Part shown: positions 12,701 to 22,998 of the stretch, one piece after another
How the letters are laid out: each line of letters begins with the position of its first letter
Position numbering within the stretch: the stretch's first letter is position 1
NCBI RefSeq assembly: GCF_032854445.1
Contig: NC_088296.1
Location: 22,123,853 to 22,187,852 of the forward strand
Source of the DNA: Liolophura sinensis
Taxonomy: Eukaryota; Mollusca; Polyplacophora; Chitonida; Chitonidae
Length of the DNA stretch: 64,000 nt
Direction: 5' to 3'
Notes under the pieces: model-generated
What the model was told of the DNA's origin: nothing
Database searches by the model: none
Seen by the model: the letters and a program-made list of their open reading frames with translations, nothing else
Made by a program: the position numbers and the translations under genes

Positions 12701-15700
12701 CGGGGAAAAAAGGTAAGTGTATATGTGTACATCAAAATAAATCGACTCTTGGCTTAAGTCGCTGCAGAACCATCCTCAGCCCAAGCTGGATTTGAACTCT
12801 CGACGTAATTGAGTAAAACATGGCTGAGAGCCGATTGTGCATGCGCTGGGATAGGATGTCTTTTTTTTCCATGTTGTACTGCAAAATTGTTCAATCCATA
12901 AATACTTTGACTTTTAGTTTGACCCTTTGACTTCAGGTGCGCATGGGCCGCCGGGGCCGAAGGGTTTGACAGGATTTACTTGTTTACCGGGACCGGCACG
13001 TAAGTACTTTGAAACATTTGTGTACTGGGACCGGCACATTAGTACAAATATACTGTCAAAAAGTGTTATGTATCGCGACCGGTCACTGAATACATACACA
13101 CTGTCAAAAAAAGGTGGACACAGGAGCTCCTCACCAATGCGGTCGCTGTGAGTTCAAGTCCAGCTCATGCTGGTTTCCTCTCCGGCCGTACGTGGCAAGG
13201 TCCGCCAGTAACCTGCGGATGATCGTTGGTTTCCCTCGGTCTCTGCCCGGTCTCCACCCACCATTATGTTGACCGCCGTCGTATAAGTGAAATATTCTTG
13301 AGTACGGCGTAACACACCAATCAAATAAATAATTTAAATAAATAAATCAAAAAAGGTTGCTGCAACAAGTGTGTACTGTACACAATGTACATATATACTG
13401 TGAAAAAGGTTGCTGTAAGCTTTGTGTACCGTGACCCTTAACTGAGCACATATATACTATCAAAAAGGTTACTGTAACATTTGTGTACTGTGACCATTAA
13501 CTGAGAACATATATACTATCTAAAAGGTTGCTGTAACATTTGTGTACTGTGACCCTTAATTGATTACATATATTCTGTCAAAAAGGTTGGTGTAATATTT
13601 GTGTACTGTGACCATTAACTGAGTACATATATACTGTCAAAAAGGTTGCTGTAACATTTGTGTACCGTGACCCTTAACTGAGTACATATATACTGTCAAA
13701 AAGGTTACTGTAACATTTGTGTACTGTGACCATTAACTGAGAACATATATACTATCTAAAAGGTTGCTGTAACATTTGTGTACTGTGACCCTTAATTGAT
13801 TACATATATTCTGTCAAAAAGGTTGGTGTAATATTTGTGTACTGTGACCATTAACTGAGTACATATATACTGTCAAAAAGGTTGGTGTAATATTTGTGTA
13901 CCGTGACCCTTAACTGAGTACATATATACTGTCAAAAAGGTTGCTGTAACATTTGTGTACCGTGACCCTTAACTGAGTACATATATACTGTCAAAAACGT
14001 TGCTGTAACATTTGTGTACTGTGACCCTTAACTGAGTACATATATACTGTCAAAAACGTTGCTGTAACATTTGTGTACCGTGACACTTAACCCTAGTACA
14101 TATATACTGTCAAAAAGGTTGCTGTAACATTTGTGTACCGTGACCCTTAACTGAGTACATATATACCGTCAAAAAGCTATCACAGAAAAATATGTAAAAA
14201 ATTCTATAAAGTTTTAAAAGCCGAGAAGATGAAGTGCATCATTGAGGGTATGGATCTGGCGGACAATTCATTCCGATTAGCCATACTGCAGAAGCTGGCC
14301 AATCACAAGCGCTGGAATCGTCAGGTGATAATTTGCTGTGACGTCAAAGAACCTATTATCTCGCGATTGTCAAGGTTGTTTTTTCTATTGGTTAGACAGA
14401 TATCGGTGCAATAAATTGGATTTTGTCGTTAGCTAAAGTGCTTAAATGATACATTTTGAACCACATGATACATTTATGAGCAGGGAACTGAGCACGGCTT
14501 CCCGTGTCACAGTGTTGGACAGGATACAAAACAATAACTTGTAAGGGTGAGTTGACAAGAAAATCGCCTCGGGAAAGTCATTGCTTAAGCAAAAGTATTC
14601 TGACTTTGCATTATTTTTCCTTAGCAAAGTCAGATTTATTACGAAAATATCTTCCCAAAATTTGAAAGAAAGGGTCTTTTATGAATCAAAAGATCCTGCT
14701 GTGTTTGGTAAATTCCCTGAAGGACGAACAGGACCGCTAAAGCACGATGCTTGTGTAAACGAACATTGCCCTGACCGAGCGTCAAACTAAAAGAATCATC
14801 GGCCGTTTGAACACAGAACAGAGCTGATACTCTTTGCTTGGGTATCAGGCGTTTTTGTTTGCATTTTCTCATTGTCACATTGTTTAATACCGATGGTGCT
14901 GGAGAGCTCCTAGATTTTGTGACGTCACACTAAAGCGCTATAAGATGGCAAAATGGCGTCACCAAATTGCGACACTTTAAACAAGTACTAGGACCGGTAA
15001 GTGAGTATGCCATTGTACCATGATATTCGTGGTCGAGTGGTTAACGTGCTAGCGCAGTAGAATGACAATATAGGCTGTCACCAAGGCGATCGCTGTGGGT
15101 TCAAAGTGCTTACGATTATGCAGGAAATACCGGTTTCGCCAGGTTATTTGGACTAATCACGTAAAACTAACAGCGAATAACATTTCCGTACAATCGTAAG
15201 CGCCCTACGTCTACCTCATGCTGGCTTCCTATCCGGTCGTGCGTGAGAAGGTCTGCCAGCATTCTGTGAACGCCTTTGGGTGTCTTACCGGGCACTTTCC
15301 GGTCTCCTCCCATTGCCCCCGGTTGCATAAGTGAAATATTCTTGACTTATTATTATACTCTATCTTTACATTTTAGTTTTGCACAACAAAATGTATAGAT
15401 CGTCGGTTTTACATGAACCGGAAGTTATGGACGTTAAAAGACAAATCTATATCCTCGGTCCCAAAGTATATCTCTACAAATGTATGTTGTTTCCGGCTCC
15501 ATTAGCTTCGGATGATCCAACAACCATTGCGGGACCAGAATATAGCGTGCAGTTTTATAAACTATGATACCTAGCAATCTGATCAAATATTTGGGTTTTG
15601 ATTCCATGGGGGAGAAATGTCTTGTTTAGTTTCACTATTTGGTCACATCACGACGGTGTCTTCTTGTACACGTAGGAAGCCGGTTTCGAAATAGGCAAAG

Positions 15701-18131
15701 TGATGGTGTTGTCTCACAGGAGTACCTGGGATTAAGACATCAGATTACATGTATCACCTGATGATGTAAAACTATTTCATCGTTTGCTAAAATTTAACAA
15801 AAGTTGTCAAGAGTTTTCTTGTTTGTATTGCTCATTGTGACAATGAACCCGAGTCATCACATGTAGCCTAAACGTGTGTGGAGTCAGGGTGTTGATTAAA
15901 AATTACAGGTGCAAAGTCTGCCTAAAAACTATGCAAGATCATTAAAGTCAATTCCTTGCAATTTGAATTTTTTGGCGAAATAGCTCTTTAAAAGCAGAGA
16001 ATGACTTTTGTTTTTAGAAATACCTCCGCCAATCCGAGGAGATAATGGAGTGAGAGGTACTGCTGGAGAACCAGGAGACAAAGGCGATCAGGTACTATTG
16101 TAGCTTATTAATGCCACTATAACAACTCTAAATGTCTAAAGCATGAAAAAAAAACAAAACCCAAGGACCTGGTTTGGTAAGGACCTGAGAATCGGCCCCA
16201 GCGCACGAAACTGCACCTAAAGAAGCGAAACTGACTATAGCTGTGATTGACAGCTGCTGACACACTCGTGAGGTTGCTTCTTTTTTCGGTTCTGTTTTAC
16301 TGGGGTTTCTTTCTGTTATATGGCAAGTATGTGACTTATAAAGCTTCAAACATGCACTGAAGCGATGTATAGGTCATAAAATCCAAAAATGGTAGCCTGC
16401 TACAGTCACACTGAAATATCTTTTTTTTCTTTTCTTTGCCTCAGACACTGTAGAGTGGGGAAACTCACTGCGCCACAAACTTTCTGACAAAAATTCTTGC
16501 GCATACAGCTATGCACTAGTCAATTAAATACAAATGTTCAACCTTATACTTCCGCCACGTATAACATTTTACCGTTAATGATAGCTAGAGGACCACATCT
16601 GCATTCAACCAGGATTCACGTATGACTGTTGTTACTACACATTACGTCATACCATAGTTTAACAATTATTCATTCTAATGCATAATAACACTTATTTAAT
16701 GCAAGGCAGCCTATATCTATTCTCACACAAAATTATGCTGCCAAAGAAAAAAAGAAGAACCACAAAGATTTGGGCTTTTCCTACTTCCCACAGTGACTGT
16801 GTTAGCTCACTCTACAATGAAGGATACCTTAGAGACTACGCCACAAATACGGGTTTCAAACTTGCCAAAATATAACAAAACTGATCACTTTATATAATGT
16901 TTATTTTCTACATATGAAAACAAACGTTAACCAAATCGAAACCTTCACAGCACGCACAAATACACACAGGGAAATTTCAGTAAAAACATTTTTCTGGTTA
17001 ACGTTGATCTTCATAATGTAAATTAAAGAAACAGTGTCTCGTTTTGAGCGAAAAATTGGCGTTTTGAAAGAGAGTGCATTTTCAGCGGGTTATAACTAAG
17101 CAACCATCTCTTTTATGGCCGTATAAGATGAGGTCGATTCCCCGCTTTACCCTACCATGTCCCTTGAAACCCGAATAAAAGTAGCCAAAAAACAAAATAT
17201 TCAAAAGTAAAGACAACACCAGATTGAATGTATATACGCATTGATAAAGTATCCCAAATGAAGTTTAAAAAGCATAACCTTTTGTGATGATGCATAATCG
17301 AGATATCGCAGTTCAGTGTAAGCAAAATCCACAAAACTTGACAAAATGTTATTAATTTTGACCTGTCAGGAGCGGATTGTCTCTATAACCCGAGAGCGCA
17401 TTTAACATGGCGCATCCTACAGCCTTCTAAGAATTCCAGATTAAAAACTGATTTATTTAGCTAAAAAACATATCAGAAAAAAGGGCTGTGGCTGTTTAGA
17501 TCTGTTTCCGTCCATCTCCCTGAACAACTCAGGGTGTACCATTTGTTGTTGTTTCTGGAAAGCATCACAGGAAAGCCAATTGTAAACTGTATCCAACACC
17601 ACTTTTATTTATCTTTATTAAAATGACAAGAATAAAATTCTGTCAAATGTTCTCGTTACAAAATCACATTTGATTGTCATCTTCGTATCACCTTGCAGGC
17701 CATTTCGAGGGTTATTTTCAGATGAAATTTATCTGTGTTTATCTCAGAAGGCTTAACCGTGCTATCTGTGTCAAGACGATCACAAAATAATCACCGTGTT
17801 TTTATCTACTCCAGGTCCATGTATGTATGCGTGAGAACGTTTGACTGCGTTATCTGTGTCATGACGACCCCAAAATAATCACCGTGTTTTTATCTACTCC
17901 AGGTCCGTGTATGTATGTGTGAGAATGTTTGACCGTGTTATCTGTGTTATGATGAACCCAAAATAATCACCGTATTTTTATCTTCTCCAGGGTCCTTGTA
18001 TGTGTGAGGACAACTTTTGGCCGTGTGATATGTGCCTGAGGGACCCCAGGGGTCCCCCAGGGGAGCCGGGTTTTCCCGGATTGCCAGGCCTTGATGGCAT
18101 TCCAGGAGAAAAAGGTCAACCAGGTTTCTAG
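9608..18131 (+). CDS. Collagen-like secreted protein, gene B
   Basis: Six exons (9608-9710, 11779-11865, 12629-12712, 12937-12999, 16018-16091, 17991-18131) with GT-AG borders and matching phases join to 552 bases, 183 residues. Exon 1 gives a hydrophobic leader (ALFLALIFICLNLSHILC). Exon 2 (87 bp) encodes a basic/amphipathic helix (KKKLKRLQGLRDRMFELQ). Exon 3 has a Cys hinge (DECSLCGC) then GPKGNRGIPGDVGPPGKKG. Exons 4-6 continue Gly-X-Y with breaks at FTCLPGPAQIPPPIRG and at a five-Cys insert in exon 6 (GPCMCEDNFWPCDMCLRD). The frame stops in mid-collagen after GEKGQPGF. Likely an extracellular, disulfide-linked trimer. No globular head is present in this model. A weak donor (CAG|GTTTCT, GT at 18123) could instead splice to a possible short exon at 18775. 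The architecture matches divergent gene A. Exact function unknown. Confidence 0.75.
10290..10720. repeat. Degenerate tandem repeat in gene B intron 1
   Basis: Seven or so loose copies of a unit containing CAAACGTTTGATCCCTT and ACAATTTTCC. Copies differ in length and order. AAACGTTT is itself a palindrome. Confidence 0.6.
11178..11420 (+). mobile_element. tRNA-derived SINE, near full length
   Basis: Plus-oriented with head (TAGCGTGCCAGCGCGGTGCA, box B GTGAGTTCAAGTCC), body and tail. It has a short duplication near ACCGGTACGGCG. Lies in gene B intron 1. Confidence 0.85.
11570..11757 (+). mobile_element. tRNA-derived SINE, body deletion
   Basis: Plus-oriented head and tail with the central part of the body missing. 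Its tail end is 21 bases before gene B exon 2, so it lies next to, and may supply part of, the acceptor region. Confidence 0.8.
11907..12150. mobile_element. AACAG-type MITE, copy 1
   Basis: Begins AATCTGTTAAACTAAACAGA and carries ATCTGTTGTCTGAATGATGC, as in the complete copy at 24713-24950. The other end is diverged (GGTATCACTCGCC). It starts about 40 bases after gene B exon 2. Confidence 0.65.
12161..12305. mobile_element. AACAG-type MITE, copy 2 (one end)
   Basis: Begins CTGTTAATTTTAACAGGAAA, then the same TCTGAGTGATGCTAGAATGT block and internal sequence as the family. It breaks off before the second end. Lies directly after copy 1. Confidence 0.65.
12356..12453. repeat. 27-bp tandem repeat, four copies
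   Basis: Copies of GATATCTGTGTGTGAACAAC plus GGGG. Lies in gene B intron 2. Confidence 0.85.
12487..12560. repeat. Short foldback
   Basis: ATCGTACCATCG near the left end is answered by CGATGGTACGAT at the right, with further CGATGG/CCATCG copies between. It could form a hairpin. Lies in gene B intron 2, about 70 bases before exon 3. Confidence 0.5.
13000..14180. repeat. 59-bp minisatellite seeded at exon 4 donor
   Basis: About 14 copies of a 59-bp unit (CATATATACTGTCAAAAAGG ... TTTGTGTACCGTGACCCTTA) fill gene B intron 4, interrupted by a SINE at 13117-13349. The first, diverged copies start at the end of exon 4: the exon-donor stretch TTACCGGGACCGGCACGTAA is echoed as TGTACTGGGACCGGCACATT about 40 bases later. 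In later copies the donor GT is lost. The copies are not CRISPR: there are no unique spacers. Confidence 0.85.
13117..13349 (+). mobile_element. tRNA-derived SINE
   Basis: Plus-oriented, lacking the first part of the head but with box B-like GTGAGTTCAAGTCC, full body and (AAAT)n tail. It lies inside the 59-bp minisatellite, so the array predates it or grew around it. Confidence 0.9.
14181..15027. other. Gene B intron 4, no feature recognised
   Basis: Between the minisatellite and the next SINE I see short open frames on both strands (61-79 codons) but no recognisable motif, no splice-supported exon and no repeat. Confidence 0.4.
15028..15345 (+). mobile_element. tRNA-derived SINE interrupted by a small MITE
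   Basis: The head (GTGGTCGAGTGGTTAACGTG ... GCTGTGGGTTCAAAG) and the body (TCATGCTGGCTTCCTATCC ... GTGAAATATTCTTGA) are separated by about 110 bases. Within that gap lies the inverted-repeat element at 15108-15201. Confidence 0.85.
15108..15201. mobile_element. 94-bp MITE nested in SINE
   Basis: Terminal inverted repeats of about 20 bases: GCTTACGATTATGCAGGAAA on the left and TTTCCGTACAATCGTAAGC on the right. It has no coding capacity and interrupts the SINE between box B and the body, so it is younger than the SINE copy. Confidence 0.75.
17727..17990 (+). repeat. 88-bp tandem copies of the exon 6 acceptor
   Basis: The sequence TTTTTATCTACTCCAG followed by GTCCATGTATGTATG occurs with AG ends at 17814 and 17902. 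The true acceptor AG ends at 17990, so spacing is exactly 88 bases. Each upstream copy contains about 30 bases of polypyrimidine/acceptor and about 57 bases related to the start of exon 6, down to the GACCCC equivalent. The copies do not keep the reading frame. Confidence 0.85.
17991..18131 (+). CDS. Gene B exon 6: Cys-rich segment and terminal collagen triplets
   Basis: Forty-six codons and a TAG stop. It begins GPCMCEDNFWPCDMCLRD, then Gly-X-Y from RGPPGEPGF to GEKGQPGF. The five cysteines in a short non-collagen insert suggest an intermolecular cross-link site. Ending in mid-triplet is unusual. A donor at 18123 (CAACCAG|GTTTCT) would give the phase-1 ending used by the gene's other collagen exons. 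Confidence 0.7.
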   Translation, partial: GPCMCEDNFWPCDMCLRDPRGPPGEPGFPGLPGLDGIPGEKGQPGF

Positions 18132-19849
18132 CTATCCTCAACTTTGACCTTTCCACTTTAATCATGGATCTTACAGACGATTAGCTATAAGAAATTGGGT
18201 AGCGGAATTTAACCAGAGCCTATTAAATAAGGACTTCCGTCATTTCGCCTGTTTGCCCCTCCACCTACCAGGTGGCGCTAATCGCATTTTGATGTTGATG
18301 ACTGATGAACTAAGGTGTGCTCGTTATTTGAGGGGCTTAGGTTTCACTGGAAGAAGCATACGGTAGTTAAATACAACGTTTTGAGGACAGTTTACTATTA
18401 AACAGCCAGTTCAGACAAAAAAATATGATGCCAAAATGCGACGAAATATGAATTCATAATATCCAGGGAAATCTAGCTATCTTTCTGGTGTATGTTGTTG
18501 ATACTTTCACATTTATTATCGTGTTCTAGCCAATGTAATATACTTTGTATCCTCCGTCAATCTGGATTGCTGTAGCGATCCAAGAAGAATGAATAATGCA
18601 ATAAATGTAGGGATTTACTGCCGGTATGTACATTTGTTTTATTAAATAGATACTGACTTGAATCTGAAACACTCTTTCTGAAATAGAGCGTGGCAAACTC
18701 CATTTATTTTTGTTTTTTGTTTGTTTATTTTTTTATTTATTTATTTATTTATTGTTTTTTTTTTAGATACTAATACAACGGTCCAAATGCAAAGCTGTTC
18801 AGCAAAGAACATTTGTTTCTAACTAAGCAGCTCTATAAAACGCTTTGTCTCTCGACAGGTAAAGTCTTTCACAACCCTATTGACTAAACTTATGCAAGAC
18901 GGTGCGAAATACTAGACGGGATTTATTGGTAACTTATACTTGGTTAGTCTTTAGTTTTTAGAAGTGTGTTGTCATCGAATATAATATAAATCCCAACATT
19001 TCCGTCTTAAACAATTAAACAAACGTATCGACTTTTTTACGCTGTCTCCACTAAAGATTTGCCAAATTACATAATAAAACAATATGTATCTGCTTGTTGA
19101 CAACTTTCTATCGTCTGAGCTACACAAGTGCCATCCTTGACGCTGATACTGTGAACGTAAAACAGTTGTTTTCTCCACGCACCATCGGAGAGTGAACCGC
19201 GCTGTTGTGGTGTGCTTACCATCTCGGCCACGGAGGCCCCGACTGCGGCATTAATTCAGGAGAAAAACAAACGGTCTCAACCGTATTGCCTTTAATTCAT
19301 TCGTGAGAATGATCAAATTTACTTTAGGTAAGGAAGTTTGAGCGATACCTGCCGAGGAACAATGGTTCCTTCTGGGTATTATCCGGTTCCCTTTGTAAAT
19401 CCTACCATTGTCGTCTTAGTAAAGCCTAACTGACTGGTTGATTGATTCATTGATTAATTTATTCATCGGCTCATTGATTCATTTATTTATTGATTCATTT
19501 ATTTATTCATTGATTCATTTATTCGTGCATCCACTCATTTTTATTCATGCATTTATTCTTTGATTTATTTCTCATTTATTCATTGACTGACTGTGTACTT
19601 TTATGACTGAATGACAAACTGACAGATTGGTTAACTAATTGAATTGATTAACTAATTGATTAGTTGATCCATTTACCCCGTACTCAGAAATTATTGTGAA
19701 AAACTATAGCCTCACTTCGGCAAAAAATACCAAATAAATCCTTGAGGATTTTTTCCTTTCAGCCATAGATAGGTCTACATCGTTCTCGCACGATTTATGT
19801 TTGCAAGCTTTACGCAGCTTCAATACTGAATATACAATAAAATAAACCA
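18132..19849. other. Intergenic region downstream of gene B
   Basis: Contains a (TTTA)n tract near 18722-18755 leading into a T-run and a possible acceptor at 18774. A TTCATTGATTCATTTATTTA-type loose repeat runs through about 19437-19600. No gene recognised, apart from the possible small exon at 18775. Confidence 0.4.
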
Positions 19850-19852
19850 AGA

Positions 19853-20119
19853 GGCCTCCGTGGCCGAGTGGTTAGCGTGTCAGCGCGGCGCAATAAGTCA
19901 GAAGCCTTTCACCAAAGCGATCCTTGTGATTTCAAATTCAACTCATGTTGGCATCCTCTATGGTTGGACGTATAGTAAGGTCTGCCAACAGTCTGCTGAT
20001 GGTCGTGGGTTTTCCTCCCGGCTTTGTCCGGTTTCCACCCACCATAATGCTGGCAGCCGTCTTATAAGAGAAATATTCTTGAGCATGGTGTAAAACGCCA
20101 ATCCAAAAAATAAATAAAT
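19853..20119 (+). mobile_element. tRNA-derived SINE, full length
   Basis: Head GGCCTCCGTGGCCGAGTGGT (box A region) through box B-like GTGATTTCAAATTC, full body, tail (AAATAAATAAATA). Plus orientation. Confidence 0.9.
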
Positions 20120-20211
20120 ATGTCATATAGACTATTATTCTAACGCCCAGAGTGACATTTAACATTTAGCTTAGCAGACTGCACCATTGTTATCTGAAAC
20201 AAGACAAGGTT

Positions 20212-20384
20212 ATGCTGTCTTCCTCTCCGCCGTACGTGGGAAGGCCTGCCAGCAACCTGCGGATGGTCATGGGTTTTCTCCGGGGTTCTGACCCATTTCC
20301 TCCCATCATAATGGTGGCCGCTGTACTATAAGTGAAATATTTTTGAGAATGGCATAAAAAAACCAATCAAATAAATAAATAAAC
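20212..20384 (+). mobile_element. tRNA-derived SINE, head missing
   Basis: Plus-oriented body and tail only, starting at the CTGTCTTCCTCTCC equivalent. Lies 92 bases after the previous SINE. Confidence 0.85.
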
Positions 20385-22451
20385 TAAATGTTACTAGACA
20401 ATTCAGAATAACGGTAACTGATTAAAGTCGAAATTCTCTGCAGATTATAAGTCTGATGGAAGTATCTGAGCTATGGAAGAAACATTAAATTTCCGATTAT
20501 ATGTACTCTCTGGTAGGCGGATTGAAACCCTATCCACTGCGGGAAGATGATATCCAACCAATTCGGCAACTCCTTCAAATCATCGGATGACGCCGTAAAA
20601 CAATCTCCGTTATTATGTTTAGCTGACATACATTAATTCAGGCCTAAACCCCAAAATGTACGTGCTTAAAACAAAGCAAAAACATTTTTAAACGCACATC
20701 CTGCAAGTATTGCACTGCAAAACGGTTTACTACAATTACTCCAATCACAAAAATTTGAAAATAAAAGAGCGGAATCTATCGGAACGAGTACTAAATTTTA
20801 TGACTGTATGTCATTTGCGTATCTGGTTGGTGATTTCAAAATGGCCTTTTCTGAAACAGAGGAATCAGAGGACGTTACATTAGCGAATGGAGATCATATG
20901 TGTATTCCTGTTCTCAGTACGTAAATGACCTTACACTAGACCATGACTTGTGTTCATATCTTACGCCATTTGTTGCATACTCCTTGCAGGGCATGCGCCG
21001 CTCTCTACGTTCGATTTACTTCACTGTCACCACTAGTAAATTTTGAACAGAAATCCTAAAGTCACTGTAGTCAGTGATGAGGCAGGAAATCATGTCAGAA
21101 AAGAAAAAAAATTTGCCTTTGTTTCTAATAATATCTTGCACACAAGCAATTTCTTTGTCTAATTTATGCACAATACGACTCTAGCCAAGGCCTGGAGAGG
21201 TTGTATTGATAAATGCTGTTTAAATAGTTCGGCGCGAGGAACAAGCCTACGTGCGTCCCACAGGCTTCAAAGATCAAGCATGTCGACTTGTGGCAGTCAT
21301 ATAAAGCGAGTATAGAGAGCAGGAGATGCTGTGTAAGAAGCGTTTGTTTACTGTGGATGGTTTTCCACCATTCAAGTTATCGTTTGTGTGTTTTGTCAAC
21401 ATCCTGTGTCGAATTTACACAGGCCACGGAACGCGGGGATTGTTCCACTCTGCGGCGTCATCTTTAAATTCTTTTGACTAGAAACAGGGCGCTTCCCGTC
21501 GACAACAAAGTACATTCCCATTGTTTGCTTGATTCTGTGATATGTTGTGTATTAAAAAATATCCATAAATTATTAAGCAAGATTGTCCACTTGGTGTGGA
21601 ACTCAAGGTAGCATACCACTGGACCGTGGTATTAAATACATAATACACTTAAAATTACCCACGCTTCATTTCATCATGCCTTCAAAGTATTTATTTAACT
21701 GAATGAGCAAAAATTGCTTGTACAGGGATTGAGTTAGCTTATTGTTAAGTAAGTTACATTTTGCCTTCATGTTTAAAATTTTAAAATCTTCGTTCAAAAC
21801 TGCTGTATAATACTATAACATTAAAGTTGTATGTTCGTCAACAACATGACCTTTTTGTCGGCATAATTAAAGTATATGTTAAAGAAAAACAAAATAGTAG
21901 CTCATTTGTACGGGGGTTTTTTTTCATTTTATTTGAATAAAAATTCAATCCGATTTATAGCATAAACAGAATGATATGACATATACAACACAACGGGATT
22001 AGGCATCTTTAAGAAATTTTCTATTAATTATTAAAGCCTACAAATGACACAGTAAATTTATGTATAATTTAGGCATCATGGCCCTTTTAAAACAAAGCAT
22101 ATATTATAAGAATAAGTCTACGATATCAAACCCATAACATTAACAACGCGTTACTAAACTTACGCGTTGTGCAACGAACCTCAGCAGTTTTTAGTGTCTA
22201 CTTTACAAACGTCCTTATAACTGGACACGAAGTCATGTCTGTGTACACTGGACATAAGGAATTCTAGTTACCATAGCAACCACAAAAACTGATGCCCACG
22301 AACACACAAATTCGCAAAAACCATACTGCCATTCTCGTAGGCTCGGCTATTAAAATTGATTTCGGAATTTACGGAGTTCTAAATCAGTTACATTAAGTGT
22401 ATTATGTATTTAATAAGTTTTCCACAACACGGTACAACACGGATGAACATA
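20385..22451. other. Intergenic region, no gene seen
   Basis: AT-rich sequence with no open frame above 60 codons in the supplied frames and no repeat family I recognise. It may include 3' untranslated sequence of the minus-strand Ig-fibrinogen gene. Confidence 0.4.
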
Positions 22452-22800
22452 TTAGGCTGCGGTTGATCGGTATCCACAAAGTTTGACAAGATAAGTGGGA
22501 AGAGCAGCACGTAAGAAAATGACCACGTTTTATACATTAGTAACAGTCTTGTGCATTCTGTAGAACACGAATACGTCTAGGCGGCAGTTGATCGGTATCC
22601 ACAAAGTTTGACAAGATAAGTGGGAAGAGCAGCACGAAAGAAAATGACCACGTTTTATACATTAGTAACAGTCTTGTGCATTCTGTAGAACACGATTACC
22701 TCTAGGTTGCGGTTGATCGGTATCCACAAAGTTTGACAAGATAAGTGGGATGAGCACTAATGAGTACACAAGATAAACAGTTAGATAAACAGCGCTTAAC
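22452..22800. repeat. 126-bp tandem repeat downstream of the fibrinogen gene stop
   Basis: Three units start at about 22452, 22579 and 22705 with GCGGTTGATCGGTATCCACA. The end of each of the first two (AACAGTCTTGTGCATTCTGT) resembles the end of the coding exon (AACAGCCTCCGTGTATTCTG, from 22828). The array therefore looks like tandem copies of the gene's last coding bases plus flank. Likely within the 3' untranslated region. Confidence 0.8.
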
Positions 22801-22821
22801 AAAGTAAGCAAACTTTCTACA

Positions 22822-22998
22822 TCAACAACAGCCTCCGTGTATTCTGTAGTACTCGGTCAGTATAAACGAGTCGTCTTTCTCTGGATACCAGAAATCCCAG
22901 GTCACGGAGGTCGGAGCTATGGCCGGTCGGATCTTCATCTCCACTCCTGTCAAGTACTTCTTGGCGCCTTTCCATGGTTTCCACTGAAGACTTGGGGT
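22822..22998 (-). CDS. Fibrinogen gene exon 9: end of domain and CC tail
   Basis: Fifty-eight codons and TGA. It starts [20 protein letters not shown] and contains the conserved EMKIRP end of the fibrinogen domain. It then adds about 33 residues ([14 protein letters not shown] ... [10 protein letters not shown]). Most family members stop shortly after MKIRP. The terminal Cys-Cys could form intermolecular disulfides. Confidence 0.85.
   Translation of the reverse strand, partial: TPSLQWKPWKGAKKYLTGVEMKIRPAIAPTSVTWDFWYPEKDDSFILTEYYRIHGGCC

Noticed and set aside
13370-14180. CRISPR-like regular repeats
   Set aside because: Units are contiguous without unique spacers and the DNA is animal nuclear.
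19853-20119. tRNA gene at the start of the repeat (box A and box B present)
   Set aside because: The tRNA-like part is fused to the SINE body and repeated many times in the window, so it is a SINE head and not an independent tRNA gene.
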